A DNA stretch of 64,000 nucleotides from Talaromyces rugulosus (Eukaryota > Ascomycota > Eurotiomycetes > Eurotiales > Trichocomaceae): NCBI RefSeq assembly GCF_013368755.1, contig NC_049564.1, positions 1,620,001 through 1,684,000 of the forward strand, written 5' to 3'. The position numbers and the translations under genes are program-made. Shown one piece after another: positions 33,166-42,928 of this stretch. Each line of letters starts with the position of its first letter. Position 1 is the stretch's first letter. Under the pieces are notes generated by a model, which saw only the letters and a program-made list of their open reading frames with translations, made no database searches and was not told the origin of the DNA.

Positions 33166-34856
33166 ATGATTTCTCAATTTGCATACCTTCAATACGATGT
33201 TTCGATGCTTATCACAGCAGCAAGCATCGTCTTTATTCTGAGATATCTATCCGCAGCTCTCTTTAGCCCTTTGCATGATGTCCAAGGTCCAACACTCGCG
33301 CGGTACACTCGTCTATGGGAGGTGTACAAGAACTGGCAAGGCCAATTGGAGCACGTTACAGTCGCTTTTCATAAACAATATGGTAGTCTGATTGACTAAA
33401 TATGGATGTTTATATGCTAAATTTCGACAGGTTCCATTGTCCGGCTAGCACCAAACCGTTATAGCATCAGCGACCCGACAGCAATTCGTACCATTTACGG
33501 TACAGGCTCGAAGTTCAGCAAATCCGATTATTATACTCCCTTTGGCGCGCCATTGGACCACAAGGATGTCTTCTCGGAAACAAGCAATGAAAAGCATGCA
33601 TCGGAACGCAGGAAGATCTCCAATATGTACGCCATGAGCTCTCTGGTGTCCTATGAGCCATTCGTGGACAAAGTAAATGGCGTTTTCATGGCCGCGCTGG
33701 CCGACCATGCTCAGCACCGGAGGGCGTTTGATTTGTTTACCTGGATGCAGTTCTATGCATTTGATGTCATTGGTGAGATTACCATAGGTCGGTCATTTGG
33801 TCTGCTCGAAGCTGGTCACGACAAGGATGGACTTCTGCATGCTGTTCATGTCGGTTCGATCAGCTACGGTTCCTCGGTAGGACTAATCCCCGAGATTCAT
33901 CAATTATATCTCTGGTTCCAGAAAGTCGTACCGATAAATAGCCACTGGAAAATTACGCAACGAGTTATATTGAAGGAGATAAGTGCTAGATTGCAGGGCG
34001 TCAGTACTACCGATCGCAAGGACTTCCTAGCAAAGTGCATCGAATTGAGCAAAGCTGGAAAGTTAGATCAGTCCACGATCAATAACGTTCTTGGTACAAA
34101 CATCGGCGCTGGGTCTGACACAACTGGAATCAGCATGTGCGCTGTCATATACTTCCTCATGAAGCATCCGAATTGCTTGCAGAAGCTCCGTGATGAAATT
34201 GAGATGGCTGATAGGCAAGGAAATCTCTCTAGCCCTGTTACTTTCCAAGAAGCTCAGAGGCTTCCATACTTGCAAGCTACCATTAAGGAAGCCTTGAGGC
34301 TGCATGCGGCGGTTGACCAGATTCTCAGCAGAGTGGTTCCTGATGGTGGCGCACAGATTGCTGGTAGACACTTCCCACAAGGTGTAAGTTCCAAGCAATT
34401 CGGCAATATGGCTTGCCTTCTTCGGAGACAGCTACTTATCTTAGAATTTTTGACAGGCCGTGGTGGGCGTGAATGCATGGGTGATCCATAACGATGAAAG
34501 CATCTGGGGCAAAGATGTGCACGAGTTTCGACCCGAGCGTTGGCTCGTTGATAAAGAACAGCTTTCCTTCTTGGAGCAAAATTACTTAGCAGTAAGTCAA
34601 TTCTCTTTAATTTTCGACCTTTTCAAAGGATTATATCGAATTGAACTCCTGCTAATAAAATCTTTAGTTTGGTGCCGGTTCAAGAACATGCATCGGCAAG
34701 AATATCTCACTTCTTGAGATGACAAAGCTTTTACCCCAGATTGTGCGGCAGTTTGACTTTATCCCTGCAGGCGACAGTCAGTGGACTACCAGTAGTGGCT
34801 GGTTTGTCAAGCAGAGTATCCAAGTTAAAGTCATTAACAGAGGACGTGAGATCTAA
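33166..34856 (+). CDS. Cytochrome P450 monooxygenase, pisatin-demethylase-like
   Basis: Starts MISQFAYLQYDVSMLITAAS with an N-terminal membrane helix (ER anchor), then the Pro-containing hinge and FSPLHDVQGPTLARYTRLW. I-helix GAGSDTTGIS, K-helix ETLR-equivalent KEALR, PERW, and haem loop FGAGSRTCIGKNISLLEM with the axial Cys. Exon joins: YG/SIVRLAPN (intron about 33382-33430), FPQG/AVVGVNAW (about 34384-34456) and NYLA/FGAG (about 34591-34667), each restoring a P450 motif. The FGAGSRTCIGKN..LLEM pattern and length resemble fungal CYP57/pisatin demethylase relatives, enzymes that O-demethylate plant phenolics. Needs an NADPH-P450 reductase from elsewhere. Its promoter carries two cluster palindromes. 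Confidence 0.92.
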
Positions 34857-35115
34857 ATGTTCGGTAGCTCTGAAATGGGCCATGGGGTTTAGTGTGGCAG
34901 ACAACGACTGAAAACAGGATCTTTTCTTGGCGCCTGAGGATAAACCATAGATTGATTGCCCAAAAGACTGAAAGCTGTTATTATATTTCAATATGTTCAA
35001 CTTGTTTTTCTTGGAATATCGTATTTGTCAGGGACACAAAGTGTATTCCAACCACTTGCCGTTCGGTGGAGCTGGTGGTAGTTTGGAATTCCATACCATA
35101 CTCCTGCAATTCCGG

Positions 35116-35125
35116 CTCCGCGGAA
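35116..35125. promoter_or_regulatory. Cluster palindrome upstream of the small ORF
   Basis: CTCCGCGGAA (one mismatch; core TCCGCGGA intact), 146 nt before the ATG at 35271, a distance like that in the other cluster promoters. It is downstream of the P450 stop and downstream of the ThDP gene's 3' end, so the small ORF is the only gene it could serve proximally. Confidence 0.6.
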
Positions 35126-35270
35126 CCCGATAATGACTTCGAGATGTAATTCGATATAGAGTTTGGGAGAAAATTAAAGTGAATTTTATGAATTAGACTC
35201 CTCTATAAGGATATTGATAGCCTAATTACCCCCACCGCATGCGCTGCGCTGCCGTCTCACACATCAAACC

Positions 35271-35525
35271 ATGGCTGATACCACACCCAAAGCCTGCGAC
35301 CCCAAAGGCCAAATTATTAGCGGGATAAAAGGAAGCCAAGAACATGATCAAAAGTGCGTATTACCAGTAGAAGGGATTATGGCTGTTTTACTGATCTTTC
35401 GGTCTAGAAACAAAACTCTCATCCATTTCAACAGTAGCGCTATGGACTATAGAAGTATCATCGACAAACTTTTCGAAGATCATAAGAGCCGGCTTTCTTC
35501 CCATCCAGGAACAAAGTCTAAATAG
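35271..35525 (+). CDS. Small hypothetical protein in the palindrome cluster
   Basis: 84 codons read straight (MADTTPKACDPKGQIISG ... HPGTKSK), or 66 if a 54-nt GT..AG stretch (about 35356-35409, GTGCGT to TCTAG with a CTGAT branch-like sequence) is an intron; both keep the frame. No domain, signal peptide or Cys pattern recognised. ATG in good context (ACCATGG). Support comes from position: a cluster palindrome 146 nt upstream and 200 nt of clear space before the ThDP gene. The product after splicing is hydrophilic and Lys/Ser-rich. Confidence 0.45.
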   Translation: MADTTPKACDPKGQIISGIKGSQEHDQKCVLPVEGIMAVLLIFRSRNKTLIHFNSSAMDYRSIIDKLFEDHKSRLSSHPGTKSK

Positions 35526-35722
35526 AGAGAGACGCTGCAAGAAGAGAGAATTGTACGATCATAGGGCTCCACCTTGAGGAGACCATCAAAGGGTTAGTTA
35601 GGGCTACTAGACAGGAGTGGTCCATGAAATAGTAATAAATCCGAACTCGAGAGTCATATATATTCTCTTGATATTTAAATAATCCAACGTGTGAAAAGAA
35701 GTGAGCGGTAATCCAAATATGC

Positions 35723-37702
35723 CTACAACATTGAACGCTTCTTTATGATCCGCGCGTCCAACAAAGCAGACCGGCCGCTTTGTACAGCATCCACGGCCTC
35801 GGGCAACCTTGCTACCAACTCATCAACAGTGCTGGCTCGTCCCGCCCAACACTTACCCCCCGACGAGCCTTGTGCAATAGTCGCGTAATCAGGGTTTGGA
35901 TCGAATGATATGTTAAGTTCCTCGTTACTAACTTCGGATCCTAGGCCGTTAGGATGAACAAGAAGCATAGAGTTCCGAGGTGCGTTCCAACCTATATGTG
36001 CAGTCTCTGTCAGCCTCGCGCTCGTCTCGTTTTAATGCGAGTAACGATCAAATTTTGGTTGCCTCGACTTACCATCATTGTTGAGCACTATAGTCAGAAC
36101 TGGAATCTCATACCTCTGTGCGACCCAATATACACTGGTGGGGATGGAGAAGTGAAAGCAGCCGTCCCCGATGATCTGGCATACAAATTTGCCTTTTCCT
36201 CCGTGAATACAGTCCGTAGCCATTTTGATACCAAGGGCTGCACCGCCCGACCAACCAAGTCCACCTGCGCCCGAGCTATAGACACTTCCAGGCAAGGTTG
36301 CCTGCAATTGATCGGCCACGGTGAAAGTGTTTGTGACGGCTTCAATGACCCAGATCGTATCAATCGGACATGCCTTCCGGAGACTCGAAATGAGAAAGCC
36401 ACATCCCAACGAGCCGTCTGGGTTCGGCTCGGCCAGTGCAGATATGGCGCTTAACTTCTTCTTGTAGGACACCTGAAGGGCCGACCATCGGTCTTTGTAG
36501 TGCTCGTTATTTGCCCTAATTTCATGTGAAAGGTCGGTTTTCAAGTGCTGCACAATTTGGTCTAGGGCAAACTTGGTATTCACACGACAACGCAGGATCG
36601 CGTCGATATAGAAAACAGGCATCTGATCTTTCAAAGGGTCGACATCGAAATGAAAGATTCTAGCGTCGTCGGCGGGCTTGCACTGCGTGTTGATCCACGG
36701 CACATCGCAATCGACGACGAGTATCACATCGGCCGTGCGGATGGCCTCATCCGATCCATATCTCACGCTCAGCCACCCAGGGTGATCGGCAGGGAAGCTG
36801 AGATCCGAACCTTGAGTGTCGAGCACTCGCAGGCCCTTGATAAGGTTAGCCAACTCAATGAGCAATGGTACTACGGCAGTATCACGTCCGCTATAGCCCG
36901 TGACGACAAGAGGCTCCCTAGCAGATACCAAGGCCGAAGCAACCAGATTCAGCTGCGTCGGTATCAAGCCACCAAGCTCCACGGGACTCCAGAACTCCTG
37001 TCGAATCTCATACGGCTTAATAACCTCTTCCATAACCTCTCGGGTCCCCTGTAAGTAGACTGGACCTCGAGGCTTGCTTTTCGCAAAACTCAAGGCTCGG
37101 TTCACCATCTGTTTGATGTTCTGCCCCTTCTTCAGTTCGGCAGTATAGCGACAGTATTGTGATACGATTGCTTTCTGGTCTGGGACATCTTGTAGCCAGT
37201 GGATAAACTCGGTTCTGCTGCCGCGGTATTCACCCTCCAGAGTACATGGGGAGAGACCAGCAAAGATGAACACAGGCGCGCGGCCTACACTGGCATTGTG
37301 TACGGCACAGCCGAGTGCTTGAGTGCCAACGTCAACGTGCACAATGACGGCTTGAGGTTCTCCCGTGACTCGAGCATAACCATCTGCCATAGATAGCGCA
37401 ACCATCTCACATGGGCAAGTGATGAATTTAGGGAACCTGTCCGGCCTCTCCCACTGGCCTTTAACCATCGCTTCCATGATGGCGGGGTGATCAGACCCTA
37501 GATTTACGAAGCAATACCGTACGCCGGCCTGGAGAAAAAAACATTAGTATTTCTTCAAGGACGAATGAGTTTCCTGCAATGCACTGGGGTAAAACTTACG
37601 TCCCACAGCGCCTCGAACATGGCTGATGAGGCTGTATACTCCCTATAGTAATAATTAGCGCGTTGTCAACTATAGTTAAAGGAACCTCGACTTCTCTTAC
37701 AT
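35723..37702 (-). CDS. Thiamine-diphosphate-dependent enzyme (acetolactate synthase / benzoylformate decarboxylase-like)
   Basis: Pyr domain with GSDHPAIMEA and the cofactor-activating Glu in CPCEMVALSMADGYAR; central domain with LRVLDTQGSDLSFPADHPG; PP domain with GAGGLGWSGGAALG and the Mg/ThDP motif GDG..27..NNDGWN. Ends KKRSML. The last intron splits NNDG/WN. The start codon appears to be split by an intron: AT (37702-37701), intron 37643-37700 with a CTAAT branch, then G, giving MEYTASSAMFEALWDAG; the next possible ATG is at 37620. Members carry out decarboxylation, carboligation or acyl-CoA lyase chemistry on 2-oxo acids and aldehydes. Beside an oxygenase that may release an aryl aldehyde, a benzaldehyde-lyase or benzoylformate-decarboxylase-like role is possible. 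Divergent from the hydrolase at 38163, with a perfect palindrome between them. Confidence 0.9.
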
Positions 37703-37994
37703 TATGCGCGGAAGATAGAACCAGGTCTATGAAACTCAAGTCGGAAACTGTTTTTTCGCTAAAGGTAATTCTATCACACAAATTTTGCGTATGTACGTGA
37801 TTTAGAAGGGGGGCCTTACGAGGACTTTTACAAACGACATAAGGTACCTTCACATAGCACATAGGGTCTCGGATCGCGACGACCGCAATCAGGTTTGTCA
37901 TATTCCCTACAGAGTTACCATAAAATTCAATATTCACTGGCACAAATTAACGAGTTTGTCGTCCAACTCTTGCCGGAAACTTCCAGCGAGGTGG

Positions 37995-38004
37995 TTCCGC
38001 GGAA
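37995..38004. promoter_or_regulatory. Cluster palindrome, divergent ThDP enzyme/hydrolase promoter
   Basis: Perfect TTCCGCGGAA, 159 nt before the hydrolase ATG and about 290 nt before the ThDP start. Third perfect copy in the window. Confidence 0.75.
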
Positions 38005-38162
38005 TCAGTGGCGGCGAACGGAACATAGCAATATGCTTAAGCCCGCAAATATCAACAGCCTAAACATTGCAAGTTAACTATCTGCCTTCTCGGCGCTTTC
38101 TCTTTCTCAAAGTCTCTGTCATGTCCAATCTTTACTGAGTGGTAAATAATTCATTGGAAAAC

Positions 38163-39234
38163 ATGGCTAGCGTCGACTACGTGTTCAAGACCGTCAATTA
38201 TGGCGCCCAAACGGTAAATCTGACAGCCACCGTGCATTTGCCCAAATGCGCTACATCAGTAAAGGCAATTGGTAAGTCCCTACAAGCAAGATGGCACCAT
38301 CTATAAAAATACCATCCTGATACCAAATATGAAGCATTATATTTCCACGGAGGTGGCTACATCGTCGGCGGCCGGGCAATGCTACCAGCTACACATATCG
38401 AAGCACTGAACGAAAGTGGTTTCATCGCTGTATCTTCAGACTATCGTCTCGGACCTACCATCTCCGTACTGGACGGTCCAGTCAGTGATTCAGTAGCTGC
38501 GTACGAGTGGGCGCAAAATGTGCTTCCCACACTGCTGGAGAACGAGCATGGTATCCTAGTGGATGGGGAAAATATCGTCACCCTCGGCCACTCTTGTGGT
38601 GGGGGAATTGCGCTCTTGATGGTAAGTTGCAAGTTCTGCAAGTCAGGAGGAACTGGTCATGAAGATGAAGCTGATCTTATGCAATTAGGCTTCTCGCCCT
38701 AACCCACCCAAGGCCATTCTCGATCTATTCGGATTCAAATACCTCCGTGATCCATTCTATCACACCAGCACGAGCACTCAACCCCAATCTAACGCACCGG
38801 CTCTGCCTTCAGCTGAATTCATCAACCAGGTCTTTAATGAGATTCCTCCGCCAACCGCGGCACGCCCTCCATTTGGTCCTAATGGACTCGATCTAAGCAC
38901 GCCGCGCCAGGCCTATCTCGTCACTTCTGTTAGGAAAGGGACCCAATTCGATGCAATCATCGCCGGGGATGATTATGATCGGGTGGATCCGGAGAAACTA
39001 TTGGAGAGTCCAAATTTCCCTCCAACATGTTTTGTTCAGGGGACGGCGGATGTGGTTGTCGATGCGAAATTTTCTCAACGGGCTCATGCGGAGTTACAGA
39101 AAAATGGAATACCCAGTGAGCTGTATCTTGCTGAAGGTATGGCTCACGGATTTGATGCTAGGTTGAAGCGTGATGATGTGGCCTTCTCGTCTATCCAGAA
39201 AGGCGTGGAATTCCTGGCGCAATATGTCGGCTAA
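38163..39234 (+). CDS. Alpha/beta hydrolase fold-3 (HSL-type) esterase
   Basis: Three exons (introns about 38271-38333 and 38621-38688). Segments in order: MASVDYVFKTVNYG, ALYFHGGGYIVGG (HGGG oxyanion hole), SSDYRLGP, VTLGHSCGGGIALLM (nucleophile Ser in GHSCGG), FVQGTADVVVD (acid) and YLAEGMAHGFDA (His). About 315 residues, no signal peptide. This is the HGGG carboxylesterase family that hydrolyses small esters or lactones. Shares its promoter and the TTCCGCGGAA site with the ThDP gene, so I place it in the same pathway as the right-hand cluster boundary. Confidence 0.9.
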
Positions 39235-39417
39235 TAAGAGACTCTTGTCCACATTGGCCTCAGATGCGGCTGTGAGGGGTCTGAAGATGTAGCACGGCCG
39301 AGGAATTCACTCGTATAGATTTTTCAGGGTTGAAGAAAGGATAATGAAAATCAGGAGCAAATTTCCACTTCATCGGCGAAGAACTGGCGCAAAAAGCTAC
39401 ATCGTTGCTGTGAACCA

Positions 39418-39672
39418 CTATGGTACATTATGGGTATGTTTATGATGAGGCGCGAAAATAGAGATGACTCTTGAGCCCCGCTCATAGAACTCCTTCTTCA
39501 GGAAATTCTCCGGCTTGTGCGTAGTCTCGTAGTCAATGTGTACGTAAGTACGATCCATATCTGGGAGAGACTCGAGCTTCCTTTGCAGCTCCTCAGTGAC
39601 ATCGTGAGTGGTGTGTAGTGACGCCAAGTCCTCCACGACTATGCCGACTTCGACCAGCAGACGGATACGCAA
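39418..39672 (-). pseudogene. Relic of a cation diffusion facilitator (CDF) transporter, C-terminal end only
   Basis: The 84-codon minus-strand frame reads IRLLVEVGIVV, SLHTTHDVTEELQRKLESLPDMD, TYVHIDYETTHKPENFLKKEF, which matches the cytoplasmic C-terminal domain of fungal CDF metal transporters (THDVAEELQ.KLE..PDVERAFVHVDYE). A stop codon lies just upstream in frame and no membrane helices or N-terminal half can be found in the adjacent 600 nt, so this is a decayed remnant of the last 70 or so codons. It sits at the right edge of the palindrome cluster. Confidence 0.65.
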
Positions 39673-40245
39673 GTCGAGTTAACGTCTATAAGAACTAATT
39701 AAAAGAATAGAATACACACAGTAATTCATGCTTTTCGGGCTCTCCAAAGAGGCAGCCAAAAGGTGATTGTTACGAATTTACTTATATCGAGAATGATCAA
39801 ATTAGTCTAATATCCTAGCTACTTCTCCTAGCTACAGAGTTCTTGTTGTCTAGATGCATATCATCGTCGTGTCTTACCTCTTTTTTTAATTGTGCTGTTG
39901 CATTATTTTAGCATTATAATTTATGAGTACCCTAATAATGATCAATGCGACGTAGACTCTGACATATCCTACTAAGTTAAAAGCATGGACATCAAAATTA
40001 TTCTAGTGTAAGCTTTGTTCCAGTCCCTAAGCATGCCAGCGATATCTTGGCCCCATAGTTGGACCGGTTCTTGTGGGCATCCCCCCCTTTGATTAGATCA
40101 TAAATCAAACTGAGAGCCGGGATGTAACCAAACAGACCCTGTTGGGGCTAACCCGTAAGCATCCCCGCGGTTCAAATAGGGCCTGAAGTCTAAGTGAAAT
40201 TCACTTCGATGCATCAATTGATCTGTCGCATTTCGAGTAGAAATT
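39673..40245. other. Intergenic, AT-rich, no gene recognised
   Basis: 0.57 kb holding the promoter of the GH76 gene. A CCGCGG hexamer (40164-40169) lacks the flanking TT/AA of the cluster palindrome. Confidence 0.5.
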
Positions 40246-41439
40246 ATGTTTCTTGTTCTAAGTATTGCATCTATCCTCCTGGTGCCAACATTGGTGGCAG
40301 CCAGTGATTCGTCCTACAACATCAATGCCATTTGTACTTGGTATGTAGCTTTTCCATTATATTCATTCCCTAAACGTGGATTAAGGATTTTTACCAACGC
40401 ATTTTGAAAGTGATCAAATGATGCGGTACTATGGTGTCTCTAAAGAGGGTCTCTGGGGCAATTCTTGGTGGGAGTCGGGTGCAATTATGACTGCTCTGGC
40501 GGATATTTCATCTCTTGATTCAAGCTATAACGGAACTTATTTCAGTACCTATTCAACTACATTCAACAAAGCACCAACAAATGACAGTCACCCCGGATTC
40601 ATCAACAGCTTTTACGATGACGAGGGATGGTGGGCTAACGCTTGGGTGGCTGTGTACGATCTGACCAAGAACCCGGAATACTTGAATATGGCAATCAGTA
40701 TCTATGATGACATTAATACAGGCGTGGATACTCCCTGTGGTGGATTATATTGGGCAAAAGGTAAAAAGTACATTGCATCAATTGCAAATGGTAAGCTTCC
40801 ACTAGATATAATTACTTTGCAAATCTGACGAATAAGTCAGAGCTCCATATCACTTTGGCTGCAAGTCTCGCAAACCGAGTCGGCTCCGATCAAAAACAAA
40901 ACTATGCAGATGCTGCAACCGCAGGCTGGGAGTGGTTCTTTAAAAGTGGCCTTGTCGATGCTGACTGGCTGGTTGTTGATGGAATGAACAACGATACATG
41001 CGAACCGACTGGAGCAAAACGTTCATATAACCAGGGCGTTATCCTTAGTGCCGCTACAGAATTATACAAGGCCACTGGAAATTCAAGCTATCTTGAACTA
41101 GCTGGAAATATTGCCAACGCTACAACTGCTCTAAACTCCACAATAACCGATGCAAACGGGCTGATCAAGGAATGCGACGGAGGCTGTGATACTCAAGGTT
41201 CCATGTTTAAGGGTGCCTTGTTCCGGGGCTTGCACCAACTGCAGCTCGCTGACCCTCATGATAATTGGAAGAGTTTCATCACAACAAATGCCAAAGCACT
41301 TTGGAATAACGCATTGAATGTTACCAATGGTCAATGTAACACCGGCTCCGATTTTAGAGGTCCTATGACTTCTGTGAATGAAGTCACCCAAGGGGCTGCT
41401 CTTGACGTCCTAGTTGCAGCATGGGCTGTTACATCTTAA
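40246..41439 (+). CDS. Secreted GH76 alpha-1,6-mannanase-like protein
   Basis: Signal peptide MFLVLSIASILLVPTLVAAS. Three exons (introns about 40340-40410 and 40791-40840). Key segments: GNSWWESGAIMTALAD, NSFYDDEGWWANAWVAVYD with the paired Asp residues that serve as nucleophile and acid/base in GH76, CGGLYWAKGKKY, ELHITLAASLA, YNQGVILSAATELY, LFRGLHQLQLA and TQGAALDVLVAAW. Several N-glycosylation sequons. About 360 residues, shorter than the Dfg5/Dcw1 wall enzymes (about 450), and no GPI signal at the C-terminus, so a soluble secreted or wall-associated enzyme acting on alpha-1,6-mannan is likely. Confidence 0.92.
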
Positions 41440-41705
41440 GGTGTTTTACAGAATTCTGTTCGAACTGATAGCGGAAAGAATTTTTGAGCCGAACAATTAT
41501 AGAGAAAACCCAGTTGAATATATTATTTATCATCTATCTTGAGAAATGTTCGATGGTTACATGCTGTAATATTATCTTGTTTTAATTGATGTATCCATGT
41601 CTATATATCAACTGATAGAGCTCCTAAATGGTGTTGATTTAAATTTCTCCGAGCAACTAATTTTATATCGATATTTTCGAACATATGGTAAGTTTCACAT
41701 CAATT

Positions 41706-42928
41706 TTAAAAGGCACAGAGTTCCTTGGTGCTAAATTTAGGGTGGTTCTTCAAAACTCTGGTATAGTTACCTTTGAATGAAGTGTTTGGTTTGTTGACAG
41801 AATAATCTACCATAATGGTAGAAGCGGAGCTGCCGGTGGAAACAGTCTCAGAATTAACGAGATGACGATCACAGGTTCCACCGGGAATAATTTGATCCCC
41901 GGCCTTTCCCTGCAGAGTTGCATACTGGTGGAAGATATTGTTCCAGTTGGACTGGGCAGAACCGAAGCCACCAGGGACGACCTTGTCGTAAACACTCACA
42001 ACGGTATTCTGTGCAACATTCTGTAATGGAAGTTAGATAAGAATGGCAATAATAATGGAATGAAAAGGACCCATATTACCTCGACCTGGTTTGTCTGAGC
42101 ATAATCGTCCGGCACATTTGAATCCTGGTTGTAGTTGTCAAGCCAATCTTGGCTACCTGTTTTTGAAGTTTAGAATATGCTTCAATTTTCTTAAGGAAAA
42201 TACCTACTAGACAACGGGTCGCCGTACGCCCCCAGCAGGTCGAGACTATGCCCAGTCTCGTGAATTGCTACATCCAGGATGCTGCTGGTAGTTCCAAAAA
42301 ATGCAACGTTACCGTTGGAATTATATGCATAGTTATCGCCTGGAAGAGTCAAAACGTGTCTGACCTTTAGAAACAAAGCACGTTAGCTGAATGATCCCTT
42401 GGTATTTGGGCGAGGTCCTGTTATCATACCCAGCTTCGCATAGCGACAGGAAGTCGACCGAAAATGTCGATTGTTGTTATTAAATCTGTCGGAGTATCCT
42501 TATGGCGACAGAATACCCATGCATCGTCGCACTATGGGTTTCAAAGTATATTAGCCTATGTGTGTGTCTTTGGCCCTTTTTGTTTGTGGTATATAGTAGT
42601 TTCGTATAAAATAAGGAAGCATATAAAATAAGGAAACATGAGCATGTCAAGTACACTAGTCTCTTACATCATCGTAGTGGACATTGTAAATTTCGAAGTC
42701 ATCAGGGCTCTTGCCCTCGTTGTTGGCAATGTCTTTGCAATCAGAGGGAATCCAACCAGAGCCCCATTGATCATTTGTACTTTGGGTTGGGTTAAGGTTG
42801 TCAATGTTGCCCTGCTCTAAGTAGTCGAGGTTGGAAGTGAGCGCAGGCTTATCAAGTTTTTGACCGAGAGCAAGCAGCGGGCTGGCGGCCGTCAAAACAA
42901 TACCAAGTAGAAGCGACGATGGAGCCAT
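41706..42928 (-). CDS. Secreted HExxH protein, conidiation-specific Con-13-like
   Basis: Signal peptide MAPSSLLLGIVLTAASPLLA. Exons in order give QWGSGWIPSDCKDIAN, FEIYNVHYDD, CDDAWVFCRHKDTP..IDIFGRLPVAMRSWVRHV, then VAIHETGHSLDLLGAYG containing the zincin-like HExxH (HETGH), SQDWLDNYNQDSNVPDDYAQ and QYATLQGKAGDQIIPGGTC. The CxDxWVFCRHK pattern and HExGH resemble Neurospora Con-13 and related secreted proteins. A downstream third metal ligand is not obvious, so catalysis is not certain. At least five exons. Convergent with the GH76 gene; both encode secreted proteins. Confidence 0.88.

Noticed and set aside
25397..39234. Classical secondary-metabolite biosynthetic cluster
   Set aside because: No PKS, NRPS, terpene synthase or DMATS gene in the region; the gene set fits catabolism or detoxification better.
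40161..40172. CCCCGCGGTT before the GH76 gene
   Set aside because: Only the CCGCGG core matches; it lacks the TT/AA ends of the cluster palindrome, so GH76 is not placed in the regulon.
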